Positions 10,577-22,883 of a stretch of 64,000 nucleotides of DNA are shown here, piece after piece. The position numbers and the translations under genes were made by a program. Below the pieces are notes generated by a model. That model saw only the letters and a list, made by a program, of their open reading frames with translations. It was not told the DNA's origin and did not search any database. The stretch comes from Thuidium tamariscinum (lineage: Eukaryota > Streptophyta > Bryopsida > Hypnales > Thuidiaceae), in assembly GCA_947034885.2 (NCBI GenBank), contig OX344751.2:42437082-42501081 (forward strand), read 5' to 3'. Within the stretch, counting starts at the first letter, position 1, and each line of letters begins with the position of its first letter.

Positions 10577-12013
10577 CTTAAACTTCAATGCGTTCTTCTT
10601 GTTGTCCGCATTCCGCCTCGCTACTGATGCCGTCCCTACAGGGGCAGCATCCTTTGGATTTCTTGGCCTATCCATATTGATCCAGCATGTTCGCGCACCA
10701 AGAATATTAGTCGACCATGAGGGCTTCAAAGCCACGAAATGATTGACACGATTATAATAGGCCGAGATTGTTCTCAGGATTTCATTGCTGTCAGACCATA
10801 CAATATAACAATCCCACTCTCGGAAGTGCTTCAAGATATCCTCATCTACATTATTTTCCACCATCAGGTTGCTGGCAGAAACGCTGTGCTAGCCATTCAC
10901 AATATAGAACTTGCCCGTCTTAAGCTTGTCCCAATCCTCTCTCTTGGGCTTCTCGACGCAGTTTTGGGGCATGACACACAGTGTCTTCTTCCCTGTCTTA
11001 TCTAGCATATGCATCAGATAATGAAACATGTCGACTACAAGCCTCTGCTCGTGACTCCGAATGTTGACATCAGCGGGTGCTGCCATCAAGTTCTCGATGG
11101 GAAGCTTCTTCTTCTCATCGATGTTAAAAATATAAGCGTCACTACAGGTTGCCCAATAGTTCTTGTACGCTTCTGTTGACTCCTTGTAGTCAACATCTCG
11201 CTTCGGGTCATGGGCGGATGGGACATTGGTGACAGCGGAAGCGAAGCTCAATTCTGCAGGCGCAGGTTCGTCTTCGTCATTTGCAGGAGTCTTCTTAGCC
11301 GACGATGATGCAAGGGGACTCTTCCGGGCTCTTGGTGGTGGAGTCCCAGTACGCGTGCTTCTCCTGGTACCTCGACTTTGTTGGGTACCCGACGTACCTT
11401 GTGAGCTCTGACCCTCTAAAAGACTAGGGGGATCGTGAGATACAGATCGCGCCGCTATTTGAGTCTTCTTCAGATCAAGCTTGCCTTTCAGGACTACAAA
11501 GTCCACAAACAATTGCCTAAGTCGATCGCATAGATTTTTTCCCGTTACTTGGGCTCCTTTCTTTGATTTCCAATATTCAGTGTCCACCTTCTTCTCCAGC
11601 TCCGGGATTTCGCCACTGTACTCCGAATTTTCTAGGCTGTGAATAAAATGAGTCACGTAGAAGGGGATCTTCAACGAGTCAATCACGAGAGTAAAGTGAT
11701 ACTGCTCTTTATCTTTTTTCCCGATCTGAGCAGTCACGCAGTGGATCTTGATCATTGTCCCTATGTCAGGGGAAATCTCCTTGATCTTCTCTTCGTAAGA
11801 GATCGGATGATAAGGGAGCTGGTCCTTGTACTTTCGGCAGAAGGAATATTTGTGGGTCATTGGAATTAGAAGAAGGAACCAGCACTCCACTGCATCTGGA
11901 TTTAGAAGCTCCCAGTACTCTCCTTCATTATTGAAGTCGTCTCCATCGTCGTCGTCGGTAGCAATGTTCATTCTTTTGAAGAACGTCTCGAGCTTCGGAA
12001 CTTGCTCGTCCAT
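10577..12013 (-). other. Exon 1 of the composite gene: ParB/sulfiredoxin-like domain
   Basis: 479 codons counting the TAG. Residues 1-190 are an unrecognised acidic and aromatic region. Residues 190-260 are a Ser/Thr/Pro/Arg-rich linker. Residues about 300-450 look like a ParB/Srx domain: KKLPIENLMAAP and NIRSHEQ resemble the family's leading strand and R-box, then a helix, then FYIVNG-stop-HSVSAS, which matches the family's iv(D/N)GxHR..A pocket, and finally RTISAYYNRVNHF, similar to the N-rich helix. The premature TAG is codon 375, exactly inside the pocket motif. In prokaryotes and phages this domain binds nucleotide or DNA and is often fused to adenine or N4-cytosine methyltransferases, which agrees with the next exon. 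The assignment is by motif only. Confidence 0.55.
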
Positions 12014-14012
12014 CCTGCAGGAACACTGTTAGATCAATGAATATCACACATTAGGTCGAGTCGACCTAATCTTACATTTTGCAATGAATTTACATTGTCA
12101 TTCCTCTACGGAGTTCTCTACGGAGTTTGTTGTTCTCGTGGACAAAGCTGGGGGTCAGATTAGTAGTGACAGTTTAGGTCGGATCGACCTGAATTGATGC
12201 ATATGTTTCTGGTATTTTTTGTTTATCTATTTATGAAGAGTATTATTTAAATCTTTTATTTTTTTATTGTTTTTGATTGATTTTTTCTTATCTATCTCAG
12301 TAGTGTACATGTTGATTTAGGGCGGGTTGACCTAAATCGACATGTTCACTTCATGGCTGTAATTCTCATCTTCTTCTAATTATAGTAGAGTCGGCCTAAA
12401 CTGTTATTGATCTAAACCGTAATGCACAATTTAGGTGCTATCGTTAGGGTAACCTGAATTCAAATATTAGATCTACATATGCATTTCCTACATTACAAAT
12501 ACTCAAATTCACTGAGGTAATCAACATTGCATTCAGTTAACGTTTGCTTTCCATTTTCTCTGTCATTGATCTACAATTCCTAATGTATGAGGTGCTCTCA
12601 ATCTCAAAACTGCATTCTAAAGCAAGTAAAATGAAATGTGTGATTCAACCCTAAACCCAACATAGCACTCCTAATGTTCAATTGGTGGAAATGACCTTGC
12701 AGCTAGAAAACGGAGTTGCTCACTCATCAGACAGTATGGATTTTGACAAAACAGACAACCCTGCCTTTCATTCACTACTGCAGCCTAGTCACACTTCTCT
12801 TGATCCCAGAACTTGAACCACACTTGAAAAGCATGACAAATCCGAGAGTGAAAATTGAAATTAAAATCATTCACCACAAAGCAAACTGGAAACGCTCTCA
12901 CCTGTCTTTTTATGTTGACGAGGTAGAAAATGCACTTTGAAATTGTCTTCCCTCCACCAATGCAATTGAGGTCAAAAATCCAAAAGAATCGCTATGCAGT
13001 TGAAACCTACAGCAATCCAGATGCAATTCTCCACAACTGTTAGTACCATTCAAAGCGCTCTTCCCATCAATTCCAGGGTTTAGGGTTCGGCTTAAGATGT
13101 TCAAATCTAGTTACGTTTGGAAAAATGTGACCTCTTTATTAAACAATGCTATAAAGGAGACCTCAAATTGGATGTCTTATGGAATTTGAGACACAATCAC
13201 AGAAGTTGCTACCGTAAACCAAAACGAAAGCACATTGTACAAGGACACCCTGAACCCTAGCACCTCATCAACTTGCATAGCACCTCGTACAACTGCAACA
13301 ATTATTTGACAAGTCACGCACATCGACAGGGAAACCAAATTTCACACTCAATGTTTGGAAAATCGAAAATGGAGCTCACCAGTTGAAGTAGACAAAGAAA
13401 CCCTAAACCCTCGATACGGCGACGACACCACGATCCTTGCTCCGCGGCGCTCCACAGAATTGAACAACCTCCAGCATTCAACACAGAACACAAACCCCAA
13501 GAAAAAAACCAACGTACAAAAGGGAACCCGCCCGAAGCCGCCAACTTTGCTCCTACTTTCACAAACAATGAAGCAGTGACTTCTACTGCCGAAAAATCAC
13601 TCACACCGTAAAATTCGGAATGCGACGGCAATTGGGAAATCTTGACAAATATCAACAACACTCACAAAAAACAAACACGAGGGTATAAAAAAACACAGAA
13701 ACGATGGCGCGGGGGAGGAGAATGAGTGCCGCGCCAACCCTAGCGCCGAGTCGTCCGCGATACCCGACGATACCCGGCAATGCACTCGTCTGCAATATCC
13801 GGGAGGTTAATCGGGCTTGTACTCGAGTTGATAACCGCCTTAAAGGATACCCGGGAAGATAACCGGGGAAATATCCACCTTCAACACCCTTTGTGGTTCA
13901 TTGGACTACAACAAGTGGTACCACTCTACAAAGAGTTACATCGTATTACCCCGACAAAACATCTACTTCTTTTCAAGTAGACTGAGAATTTCCTCAAATA
14001 TTTGTTCACATT
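12014..14012 (-). promoter_or_regulatory. Putative 5' leader and promoter region of the composite gene
   Basis: No coding frame convinces. The GC-richer block 13380-13720 read on the minus strand looks like a transcribed leader: it ends at a donor-like CAACTG|GTGAGC at 13380/13379, which could splice to the acceptor at 12014-12016 just before the ATG. The palindromes at 12053-12333 would then lie in a 5'-UTR intron of about 1.35 kb. A cluster of GATACCCG-like motifs occurs at 13757-13880. Exon and promoter assignment is inference; RNA reads would settle it. Confidence 0.35.
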
Positions 14013-14112
14013 CACTACAAAAAAATGAGTCTGCACAATGACTGCAAAATGACTATTACAGTCATTTTGCAATCATCTTGCAGTCATTGTGCTGACTCAT
14101 TTTCTTATAGTA
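14013..14112. mobile_element. 100-bp CACTA-type foldback element, copy 2
   Basis: Same length and hairpin layout as the element at 4390-4489, starting CACTACAAAAAAATGAGTC. The right end is decayed (ATAGTA in place of GTAGTG) and the flanking 3 bp are ATT and TAT, so the duplication is no longer exact. It is older than copy 1. Confidence 0.7.
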
Positions 14113-17100
14113 TATTGCTCGTACTCCAATTTACCTAAAGCATGAACAATTACCTATAAAAGGGTTCACTATTTTTGAATTCATTTGACGTACAAGTAGA
14201 CATTAAGATTCAAGCAAAGGATAATGAAACTTCAACGTACTTTGAAATCAACAAATATCAATGACACCTAAACCCAAAACCTTTTCAAAGTATACAGTAT
14301 TAATACAACTTATACCCTACGGCAATTAGTATTGATGACAAGTGAACTTTCTCACTAAAATTTTACGACTATGCATTTGTTGCACATTTTTATTTAATCC
14401 ATAATTTGCTCAAAATAGCTCCTCTATCCCATTCTCAAAGTCAAAGAGTTCATTCGTCATTGAATGCTAAGGTAGCTTAATCATTAAAGACAACTTTACT
14501 GCCTTAAATTATTAATAGTGTTTAGGGTAGATCCCAAAATCATTTTTATCATAAAGAGAAAGGCACTTCCATACTTGATTACCATATATAACAAGAACAA
14601 TTCAAATTAATGACTTAAAATGTTTTTGTAGTCTTAGGTTTCTTATGAATGTCTAAAATTACATTAAATAAGTCTACCTTAATAGTTCAAAAGGACTATA
14701 TAAAATAGTTTGAAAAAAATTAAAAATTCCTTCAAGAAGCTAGAAAGGTCAAAGTTTATAACACAAACACTATAGACATTGCTTTCTATTTTCATGAGAA
14801 TCCAGAATTTTAAATTCGCAGTACACTAGAACACTAAGAGATTCCCCTTTGATGTAAGGATGGAAAATTGTGATGTTGAAACTACTCTAAATTCATTGAA
14901 TGTACAAGGGAAATTTTTAAAACATCAGATTCAAAATATGTAGAATTATGTAACATACTACAATAATTAACGAAAAAATGTTCAAGATATAAGCTTCTAT
15001 TTTATATATTATTCTATTATATTTTAAAATACACGTTCTAGATAAATAATGGATTTAGTACATAGAGAAGGTAAATGATACAAAACAATACTGTAAGACC
15101 TTATTTTCAAAATGCAATACAAATAAAAAATTAACACTTTGTAGTTAAAGAAGTAACATTCATACCAATTTTAATGCATAATTCATGAGTACAAATAATA
15201 CATACAAGCATTCATTTGTGATTTTTTGTGGCCAAGTTCATATAGTTTTGATATTAATTTCTCCAAACGGGCAAGTAGTTCAATTAATGAATGACACTTG
15301 GATAGTATTTAACATTGTATTAAAGACATGCATGCCTATGGATAAAAACACGCGAGGCTACTATTTTTGTGAATAAATCATAAACAATAATTCCTTTTTC
15401 TTTTACTAAAACGATGGACAGTTCTTGAAACTCCTTTTTGGTGTAGAATGTAGTGTACAAAAGATTGAGACATTCATCCTAATTTTTATTGTATTTCAAA
15501 ATTTCAAGACCAGGGATTCAATACTAGTACCACATTTTCATAAGCAAGTACTAGTTATAATATATAGAAGTTCCTTTTTTTTAACCCAAACCCGTATACT
15601 ATTCTTTTTTATATGCTCAGATTTGTGTTAGGTACTCTATAAATTTGAGAGATTTTGATACTAATTCTTCACATTGTATCTAGAAGAGAACCATCTTCAA
15701 GTCTTTATACTACTCAAATTTATTTGTGACTATGTAGTAATTATATTCACAAGTTCAAATTATATGGGTCATGTAATTCATTTACATTTTTATTATTGTA
15801 ATTTCACAGAGTGTATAATATTTTATAGAAATTAATGAGATTTTCATCCTCATTTTTGTTGTATCGAAAAAACCCAAATCCTATGATTAAATATTAAAAT
15901 CCATTATGTATATGTTAAAATTAGACACAAAAGTTTGTTTTTTCTTTACTTTGAAGCAGATACTTTAAATTTAAATTTAGGCAAGCACATTCTTGATCAC
16001 AAATATAATCATGAGACTTTCATCCTTTAGCACGCTAAACTTATTGATAAGAGATCTTTTCTACAAAATTAGAATATTCGCAACAAATTTTATAGTGATA
16101 AGAAACATACACAAAGGACTATTATTTTTACCTAATTTATTTAAGTCTTTAAATTCTTTCAAACATATAATTTTCTTGGGAAAGCATATGATAAGAATTA
16201 GGTACATGAAGAATTTGGGTCACATTAAATCAATTTGTTTAAAACCCCGCACTTTTGAAGAAATCCAAAAACTAGCAAGTATGTTTTCAACTAAATAATT
16301 GATCTTTCCTAAACCATCTTTGGATACCACTAAGTCCCACGAGTACTTCATATTTTATTTCACTTGTTTGTCATCTATTGAGATATGGGATGGACTCCCA
16401 TGTAGTTTACTAAATGCCTGTATACTTCGATGAAGAATAGTCACTCTTCAAAATTATACTTAATTTTCAGGCAGAAAGGTTTTGAATTCCTTATATATTT
16501 CATACCCCAATTTTTTCCATTTCTTTAAATGCGTTGGACCTTCATATCATCGTGATGTATATATATAAAGATTAGAAGATTAAATCATTATACAGTAAAA
16601 GAATAAAGGATGCTACTTCTTGCATTTACTAATGAATCAAGGAAATAACATTTTCTTTACAGAAGCTCCATCAATGTAACTTTTGGGGCACTGATCTAAG
16701 TGATAGAATTTTTCATAGAACATATTCACAATATTATCTATGAAACCACTGTCTTTAAGAATACTTTAATCAACAAATACATTCATATGGTATAGGCAGG
16801 TTTTATGCCTTCAATTTCAAAGACACTTCAAATTTCTTTATGCATTTATCCATGGACAATGGCCTTCAATAAATGTTTCTTTTGAATGCAAAGAAAGAGG
16901 TTGTACGCCTTGGGTTTTTTCAAAACATCAAGAAACTAAAAAAATTTTGAATGTATGTACGCAGAAGACAAAATAAATTATTATAATTTTGAATGTAATG
17001 AAATTGAAGGAGATTACATGCCAGAATAAATTTGTACAAGTTAGAAAGTTCATCAACATTCATGTTGTATGTTTAATTTTAACTTCATGCTTGTATCATT

Positions 17101-18500
17101 CAAATTGTCCACGAAGTGAAGGAAAAGAGACAATGCAAGCCTTTTTTTAAAATAGTTGATTAAACCTCAAATCCTATTACTAACCTTAGAATGATGACAT
17201 TGATATATTTACCATAGAATGATGGCATTGAAACTTTTTGAATATGAAAACAAGACAACATATATATGTATATATATGAAGTGTAATTATAGGTTTCCTT
17301 AATGATGAGCATGACAATTAAGAAGTTAATGATGCTTGGCCCAAAATCCATCATGATTTCATTTATTCATTGTTATGTAGAATATAAGTAATGGTTTTGT
17401 ACTCTTCAAACTTTTGTAATGAAGCTATTTCATATGAATGAGACATGTTTAGTACAACGTACATTGCCCTAAGTATGATTTAGAAAGCCAGTTTCCCTTA
17501 AATTATAGATGAATTATTTCTCCCATCATTTCTACATAATTCATTTGCAATATTTCTCGAACCATTTTAATTGATGAAAAGTATTTATGACATGAACAGT
17601 TCCCTCCCAAACAAGCTTTGTCGATTTCATTTGTTTCTAAATTCAAAAAGGCAAAAATTATAAATATTGGAAAAATAAAAGTTTACAAACAAAGGAAGAA
17701 CACACAATGTCATCATCAAATGAAGATGGAAGCCCATTGTTAAATTCATCCAAATTAATAATGAGATATGTATATAACGCAACAAAGTTGGTTGTCCTCA
17801 CTTAATTCAATGAATAAAATGACCAAAACATTATAAGCTTTTCCATTAATATTTAAAATGAATATCGTCTCACAATTCAATCTGTACCTATCCTAAATAA
17901 CTTTCCTCTAACTTAAGTAAGAGAACTTCATGTCATTCAAAATTTCCTCATTTTCTTCCAAGAGAAGGCCTTTTTTTTCCTATACTTTCTTCATGGAAAT
18001 TTTGAACGATACAAGCATGAAATTGAAATTGAACATGCAACATAAACTGTTCTCTAAGTTTCTGACTTGTGCAAATTTATTTTGGCATGTAATTCACAAG
18101 AATTTTATTATTTTCATTGCTTTGCTTTCTGAAATGGAAATGGTTGGATTGCCTTCTTTCCGCCACGACATAGAAATTGACTAAAAGCATTGTATGACAT
18201 GGAAAATGTCATGGAACAAAAATGTCCCATGACAATGCAACCTCAACCTATTTTTTTTCCATCTTTTCAATTTTAATTTCATAGGATTAGAGTTTTCGTC
18301 TTCCTTGTGAAATAAAAGAGTGGCCGTTGTCTTTTGTCATTACTTCATCGACAATTTTAACAATACAAGTATGAAAATGAAATTTACCATATAATAAGAA
18401 TGTCCTATAAGTTATTAATTTCTATAAAGTTTTTTTGCCTTAAATTAATGTTTCATAAGTTTCTATTTTGTATGATTGCTTCCCCTATTCTCTTAAAAGT
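14113..18500. other. Long AT-rich gene-less region
   Basis: Only short, compositionally random frames are present. Sequence from about 17900 to 18480 contains diverged copies (about 17930-18060 and 18290-18480) of a module that reappears at about 20640-20860 beyond the tandem array, so the array sits inside an older repeated segment. Confidence 0.4.
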
Positions 18501-20436
18501 GATTTAGGATTTTTGACAAATAATGGCATTGCGGTCCATTTTTACTTCAAAATAGATATTGGGCAATTAGAGGACATGGTATTGGAATTAGTGTTTGGAA
18601 AAGGTTCTTCTAGGACTTTACAACTTCTCCATTTCTTTTTCCACTTCATTTGACGTGCAATTCATGACATTTGAGTGATTTAGGATTTTTGACAAAAAAT
18701 GGCAGTGCGGTCCATTTTTACTTCAAAATAGATATTGGGCAATTAGAGGACATGGTATTGGAATTAGTGTTTGGAAAAGGTTCTTCTAGGACTTTACAAC
18801 TTCTCCATTTCTTTTTCCACTTCATTTGACGTGCAATTCATGACATTTGAGTGATTTAGGATTTTTGACAAAAAATGGCAGTGCGGTCCATTTTTACTTC
18901 AAAATAGATATTGGGCAATTATAGGACATGGTATTGGAATTAGTGTTTGGAAAAGGTTCTTTTAGGACTTTACAACTTCCCTATTTTTTTTTCTACTTCA
19001 TTTGACGTGCAATTCATGACATTTGAGTGATTTAGGATTTTTGACAAAAAATGGCAGTGCGGTCCATTTTTGTTTCAAAATAGATATTAGACAATTAGAG
19101 CACATGGTATTCGAATTAGTGTTTGGAAAAGGTTGTTCTAGGACTTTACAACTTCCCTATTTTTTTTACCACTTCATTTGACGTGCAATTCATGACATTT
19201 GAGTGATTTTTGATTTTTGAAAAAAAATGGCAGTGCGGTCCATTTTTACTTCAAAATAGGTAATGGGCTATTAGAGCACATGCTTTAGGAATTAGTGTTT
19301 GGAAAAGGTTCTTCTAGGACTTTACAACTTTCCCATTTTTTTTCCACTTCATTTGACGTGCAATTCATGACATTTGAGTGATTTTTGATTTTTGACAAAA
19401 AATGGCAGTGTGGTCCTTTTTTACTTCAAAATAGATATTGGGCAATTAGAGGACATGGTATTGGAATTAGTGTTTGGAAAAGGTTCTTCTAGGACTTTAC
19501 AACTTTCCCATTTTTTTAACCACTTCATTTGATGTGCAATTCATGACATTTGAGTGATTTTTGATTTTTGACAAAAAATGGCAGTGCGGTCCATTTTTGT
19601 TTCAAAATAGATATTGGACAATTAGAGCACATGGTATTCGAATTAGTGTTTGGAAAATGTTCTTCTAGGACTTTAAAACTTCCCTATTTTTTTTACCACT
19701 TCATTTGACGTGCAATTCATGACATTTGAGTGATTTTTGATTTTTGACAAAAAATGGCAGTGCGGTCCATTTTTGTTTCAAAATAGATATTGGGCAATTA
19801 GAGCACATGCTTTTGGAGTTAGTGTTTGGAAAATATTCTTCTAGGACTTTACAACTTTCCCATTTTTTTTCCACTTCATTTGACGTGCAATTCATGACAT
19901 TTGAGTGATTTAGGATTTTTGACAAAAAATGGCAGTGTAGTCCATTTTTACTTCAAAATAGATATTGGGCAATTATAAGACATGGTATTGGAATTAGTGT
20001 TTGGAAAAGGTTCTTTTAGGACTTTACAACTTCCCTATTTTTTTTTCTACTTCATTTGACGTGCAATTCATGACATTTGAGTGATTTTTGATTTTTGACA
20101 AAAAATGGCAGTGCGGTCCATTTTTGTTTCAAAATAAATATTGGACAATTAGAGCACATGGTATTCGAATTAGTGTTTGGAAAAGGTTGTTCTAGGACTT
20201 TACAACTTCCCCATTTTTTTTTCCACTTCATTTGACGTGCTATTCATGACATTTGATGGATTTTTGATTTTTGACAAAAAATGGCAGTGCGATCCATTTT
20301 TGTTTCTCCAAATAGAAATTGGACAATTAGAGGACATGGTATTGGAATTAGTGTTTGAAAAAGGTTCTTCTAGGACTTTACAACTTTTCCATCTTTTTTT
20401 CCACTCATTTTACGTGCAATTCATGGCATTTGAGGG
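18501..20436. repeat. Tandem array, eleven units of about 176 bp
   Basis: The unit landmark GATTTWGGATTTTTGACA begins at 18501, 18677, 18853, 19029, 19205, 19380, 19556, 19732, 19907, 20083, 20259 and 20436, giving spacings of 175-177 bp. Each unit contains GGCAGTGCGGTCCATTTTT, GGACATGGTATTGGAATTAG and TTTGACGTGCAATTCATGAC. Variants alternate in short blocks (TTTAGG against TTTTTG, ACTTC against GTTTC), which shows local unequal exchange. Frames inside are fortuitous. Confidence 0.92.
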
Positions 20437-22315
20437 ATTTAGGTTTGTTAGCATTTGTCGCTTTCATGTTACGAGAAAAAGAAATGGCCGCAGAGGCATT
20501 TGTTTTCCACGATAAGAGCATTGATCAATTAAAGTGTATGAAATGGAAATTGTCCTTAAACATTAATGTCCAATGACAATTAAACTTGTACCTATTATAG
20601 TATTATTCCGCCCTCTCTTGTGTTAGAATTTCATAGCATTAGAGGTTTTGACTTTCTTTCACACAGAAAAGCCTAGGTTCTTTTTAGTGTTTACTTCATG
20701 GACAATTTGGAAGATACTAGCGTTTAATTGAAATTACACATGCAATATGAATGTCATATAATTATCTTATTTGTACAAAGTTATTTTGGCTAAGATGAAT
20801 GATTGATAAGTTTATGTTTTGTATGATTTCTTGCTCTATTTTGTGAATAGTGCAGCTCCTTTGGCTTTACCCTTGTGGTTTAAGTTTTTTTAGAGTGCTA
20901 TGGTTTCTCCATTTGTTTCGAGAAAGACAATCCGAAAATCCCAAAATGGCCCCTAAAGGCCCACCCTAAATTCTTTATGAAATCACATATCAGGAATCAC
21001 TTTAGAAAAAGGAGAGAATATAGCGCAAAGATGCTTATACCCAAAGTTTTTGGAAGTGATAGGAAACTCTAGGAAAAATTTCAGCACTATCAAGACTTGA
21101 AGTTCTCGATTCTGGATGCTTGGAACTACCTCGACGTGCAATTAGAGAGGATTTGCACAGTTTTTTTAAAATATAATATGATGTGGCGCTACTAGTGCCA
21201 CGTCAGCGCCACGTCAATTTTCAATATTTTTTCAATATATATTTTTTGGGGTATTTAAACTCTGAAAAAAAATGTTTTTCAAGTAAATGTTTTTTTTTTC
21301 CCAATTTTTTTGTACTTGCACTGCAGGTCACCGGAAACTGGATTGTCATTGGCCTTTTTCAGGGCTTACTTTTTCTGTAATAGCGGACCTCCTCTTAATG
21401 CAATTGTTACCCTTTTTTTTAATTCCAATAAAGAATGAAAAGTGAAATATACGAAAGCAGATATCTAGTCACTTCATTGAGGGACCCGAGAAAAGGCTCC
21501 GAATCTTGCCCTCGGACACTTGCGATATACTGGTTGTGTGTGATGGCGTTACATTTGTGCTAAAAATTAACTAAAATTCCTTTACTATATAACATTCCAT
21601 TAGATGTGGCGCATACTTAGAAGACAGAGCGGGAATCATTGGATGCCACCTGCCACCCCTGCCTTTTTTCATGTGAAAGTATTAAAGTCAACCAACTCCG
21701 ACGAAGCGGCAAAGAAAGTGACCAGGATACTTCCTATTTCAAACTTGACCGTTGATCTTCCCGCCCTCAAACGTCCCGCGCAACAACCCATTGTCATCTC
21801 GCAAGCGCCGTTGACTCGCGTGTAGCTTGCGCCATTCTCATTTCCAGTATCTCATTTTTGAAGGTTTCCGTGCTCACATGTTTTCGTCCTCAATTGCTTC
21901 TGTGCGGTTGTTCTGTGAGCATTAGGATACTATTGTTTTCCAGAGGCTGTTTGAAGCACACGCCGTAGTGCTTGTTGTTTGACAGAACGTGGAGGAAACT
22001 CTTGGCTACCTGGGTATGGCATTGTGTATTCCGTTGCTTCATCAGGGTGCTCTACTTTGTGCATGTTTGACACCGCTACTTTCTGATGGTGGAACTATTC
22101 ACTAAGAACGTTCGATAGCTGTGCTTTCTTATTGAGGGTTTGTATTGTCGTTGTGAATCTAAGTGTTTCTCATTTCGATGCGTGAGCTTGTGTTTTGTTA
22201 CTGTCTTGGAATGTCGAGAATGAGTAGAGATTGCTCCTATTAAATCGCCGCAAAATCCGGGGATACAGAATTGCAGTGTTAAGTTATTTCATTCCGGAAA
22301 TTCCAGAAGCATTTC
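20437..22315. other. Array flank and likely leader of the transposase-like gene
   Basis: 20437-20870 is diverged array-flank repeat. 21180-21580 is AT-rich with nothing recognised. 21600-22260 is GC-richer with CpGs and resembles a promoter and untranslated first exon for the plus-strand ORF at 22884. The acceptor-like TAAGTGTAG just before that ATG supports a 5'-UTR intron. No protein-coding frame is convincing here. Confidence 0.35.
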
Positions 22316-22800
22316 AGGTCGAGTCGACCTGAACCGTAACACATCCAGTTTCACCTTCATGAATGAAGGTGACCAAATCGGTATTTTGCTCTGTGATATA
22401 TGAAAATGGGCAAATACAGAATATTTTCAGTAAATGATTTTTAAATAATGAAAATAAAATAAAAATATCAGACAGTTTAGGTTGAGTCGACCTGAATAGT
22501 AGTCCTGCTAACATTCAATATCTAAACTCTTTACTACAGGTATATAGAGGTATACCGAAATAGATAAGGGATTGATTAATTTCTTTGGAGATTAATATGC
22601 ATTTAATTGCATACCCTATTCAAATATATGTTTGAGAGTCCAGATGAGACATTTAGGTCGACTCGACCTAACTTGTAATCATACACAATTCAAAAGATTT
22701 AGTCTATTTATTTCTTTTGTGAATAATTAAATTGATATTCAATTCAAACTGTATCATATTTCAAATAAATCTTTATGGGCATATTAGGTCGACTCGACCT
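22316..22800. repeat. Palindrome set B upstream of the transposase-like ORF
   Basis: Four copies of AGGTCGASTCGACCT at 22316-22330, 22479-22493 (one T for C), 22655-22669 and 22786-22800, spaced 131-176 bp. The last ends 83 bp before the ATG. The central base is G in the first two and C in the last two. The flanks are unrelated AT-rich DNA, so only the palindrome is conserved. Confidence 0.92.
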
Positions 22801-22883
22801 AAATGTCTCTTATTTGTATATCACAATTATGATATCATAGATTCTTGGTCTAACGTGTAGTTAATCTGACTAAGTGTAGGAGT

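Larger units (their letters stand above)
5231..12013 (-). pseudogene. Broken ParB-like / methyltransferase-like / FCP1-like composite gene
   Basis: Six exons are inferred from GT-AG sites with matching phases: 12013-10577, 10429-9077, 8890-7761, 7506-7262, 7096-6326 and 5881-5231. Joined, they give a product near 1,860 residues. The ATG at 12013 directly follows an acceptor-like CTGCAG, so a 5'-UTR intron is likely. The frame is interrupted by TAG at 10889-10891, TGA at 10001-10003 and TAG at 7966-7968, each with the same frame continuing as clearly coding sequence, and by a one-base frame change near 8426-8442. The gene therefore looks inactivated, although conserved splice sites and long open blocks mean the damage is recent. 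An alternative end is the TAG at 6299 if the last intron is not used. Splitting into several genes is possible but less likely, since every junction keeps phase. Confidence 0.65.
6248..12333. repeat. Palindrome set A: AGGTCGASTCGACCT copies in introns and leader
   Basis: Copies at 6248-6262 (intron 5), 7708-7722 (intron 3), 8991-9005 and 9048-9062 (intron 2), 10471-10485 and 10550-10564 (intron 1), and 12053-12067, 12176-12190 and a decayed one at 12319-12333 upstream of the ATG. Each is two inverted 7-mers around one central base, usually embedded in TTAGGTCG...CGACCTAA. Two are exact and the rest differ by a few bases. Intron 4 has none and no coding block contains one. In intron 1 and intron 2 the first copy begins 12-14 nt after the donor. 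Confidence 0.9.

Noticed and set aside
13597..13980. Short frames around a TATAAAAAAA at 13684 that could suggest a plus-strand gene
   Set aside because: Frames are about 50-65 codons, without motifs, and the TATA-like string sits too close to the first ATG; the block is better read as leader or promoter of the minus-strand gene.
15993..16298. 101-codon frame in the AT-rich gap
   Set aside because: Ile/Phe/Leu/Asn/Lys-rich composition expected of random AT-rich DNA, with no motif.
20177..20515. 112-codon frame within the tandem array
   Set aside because: Created by the repeat unit; units differ by indels and carry stops in other copies.
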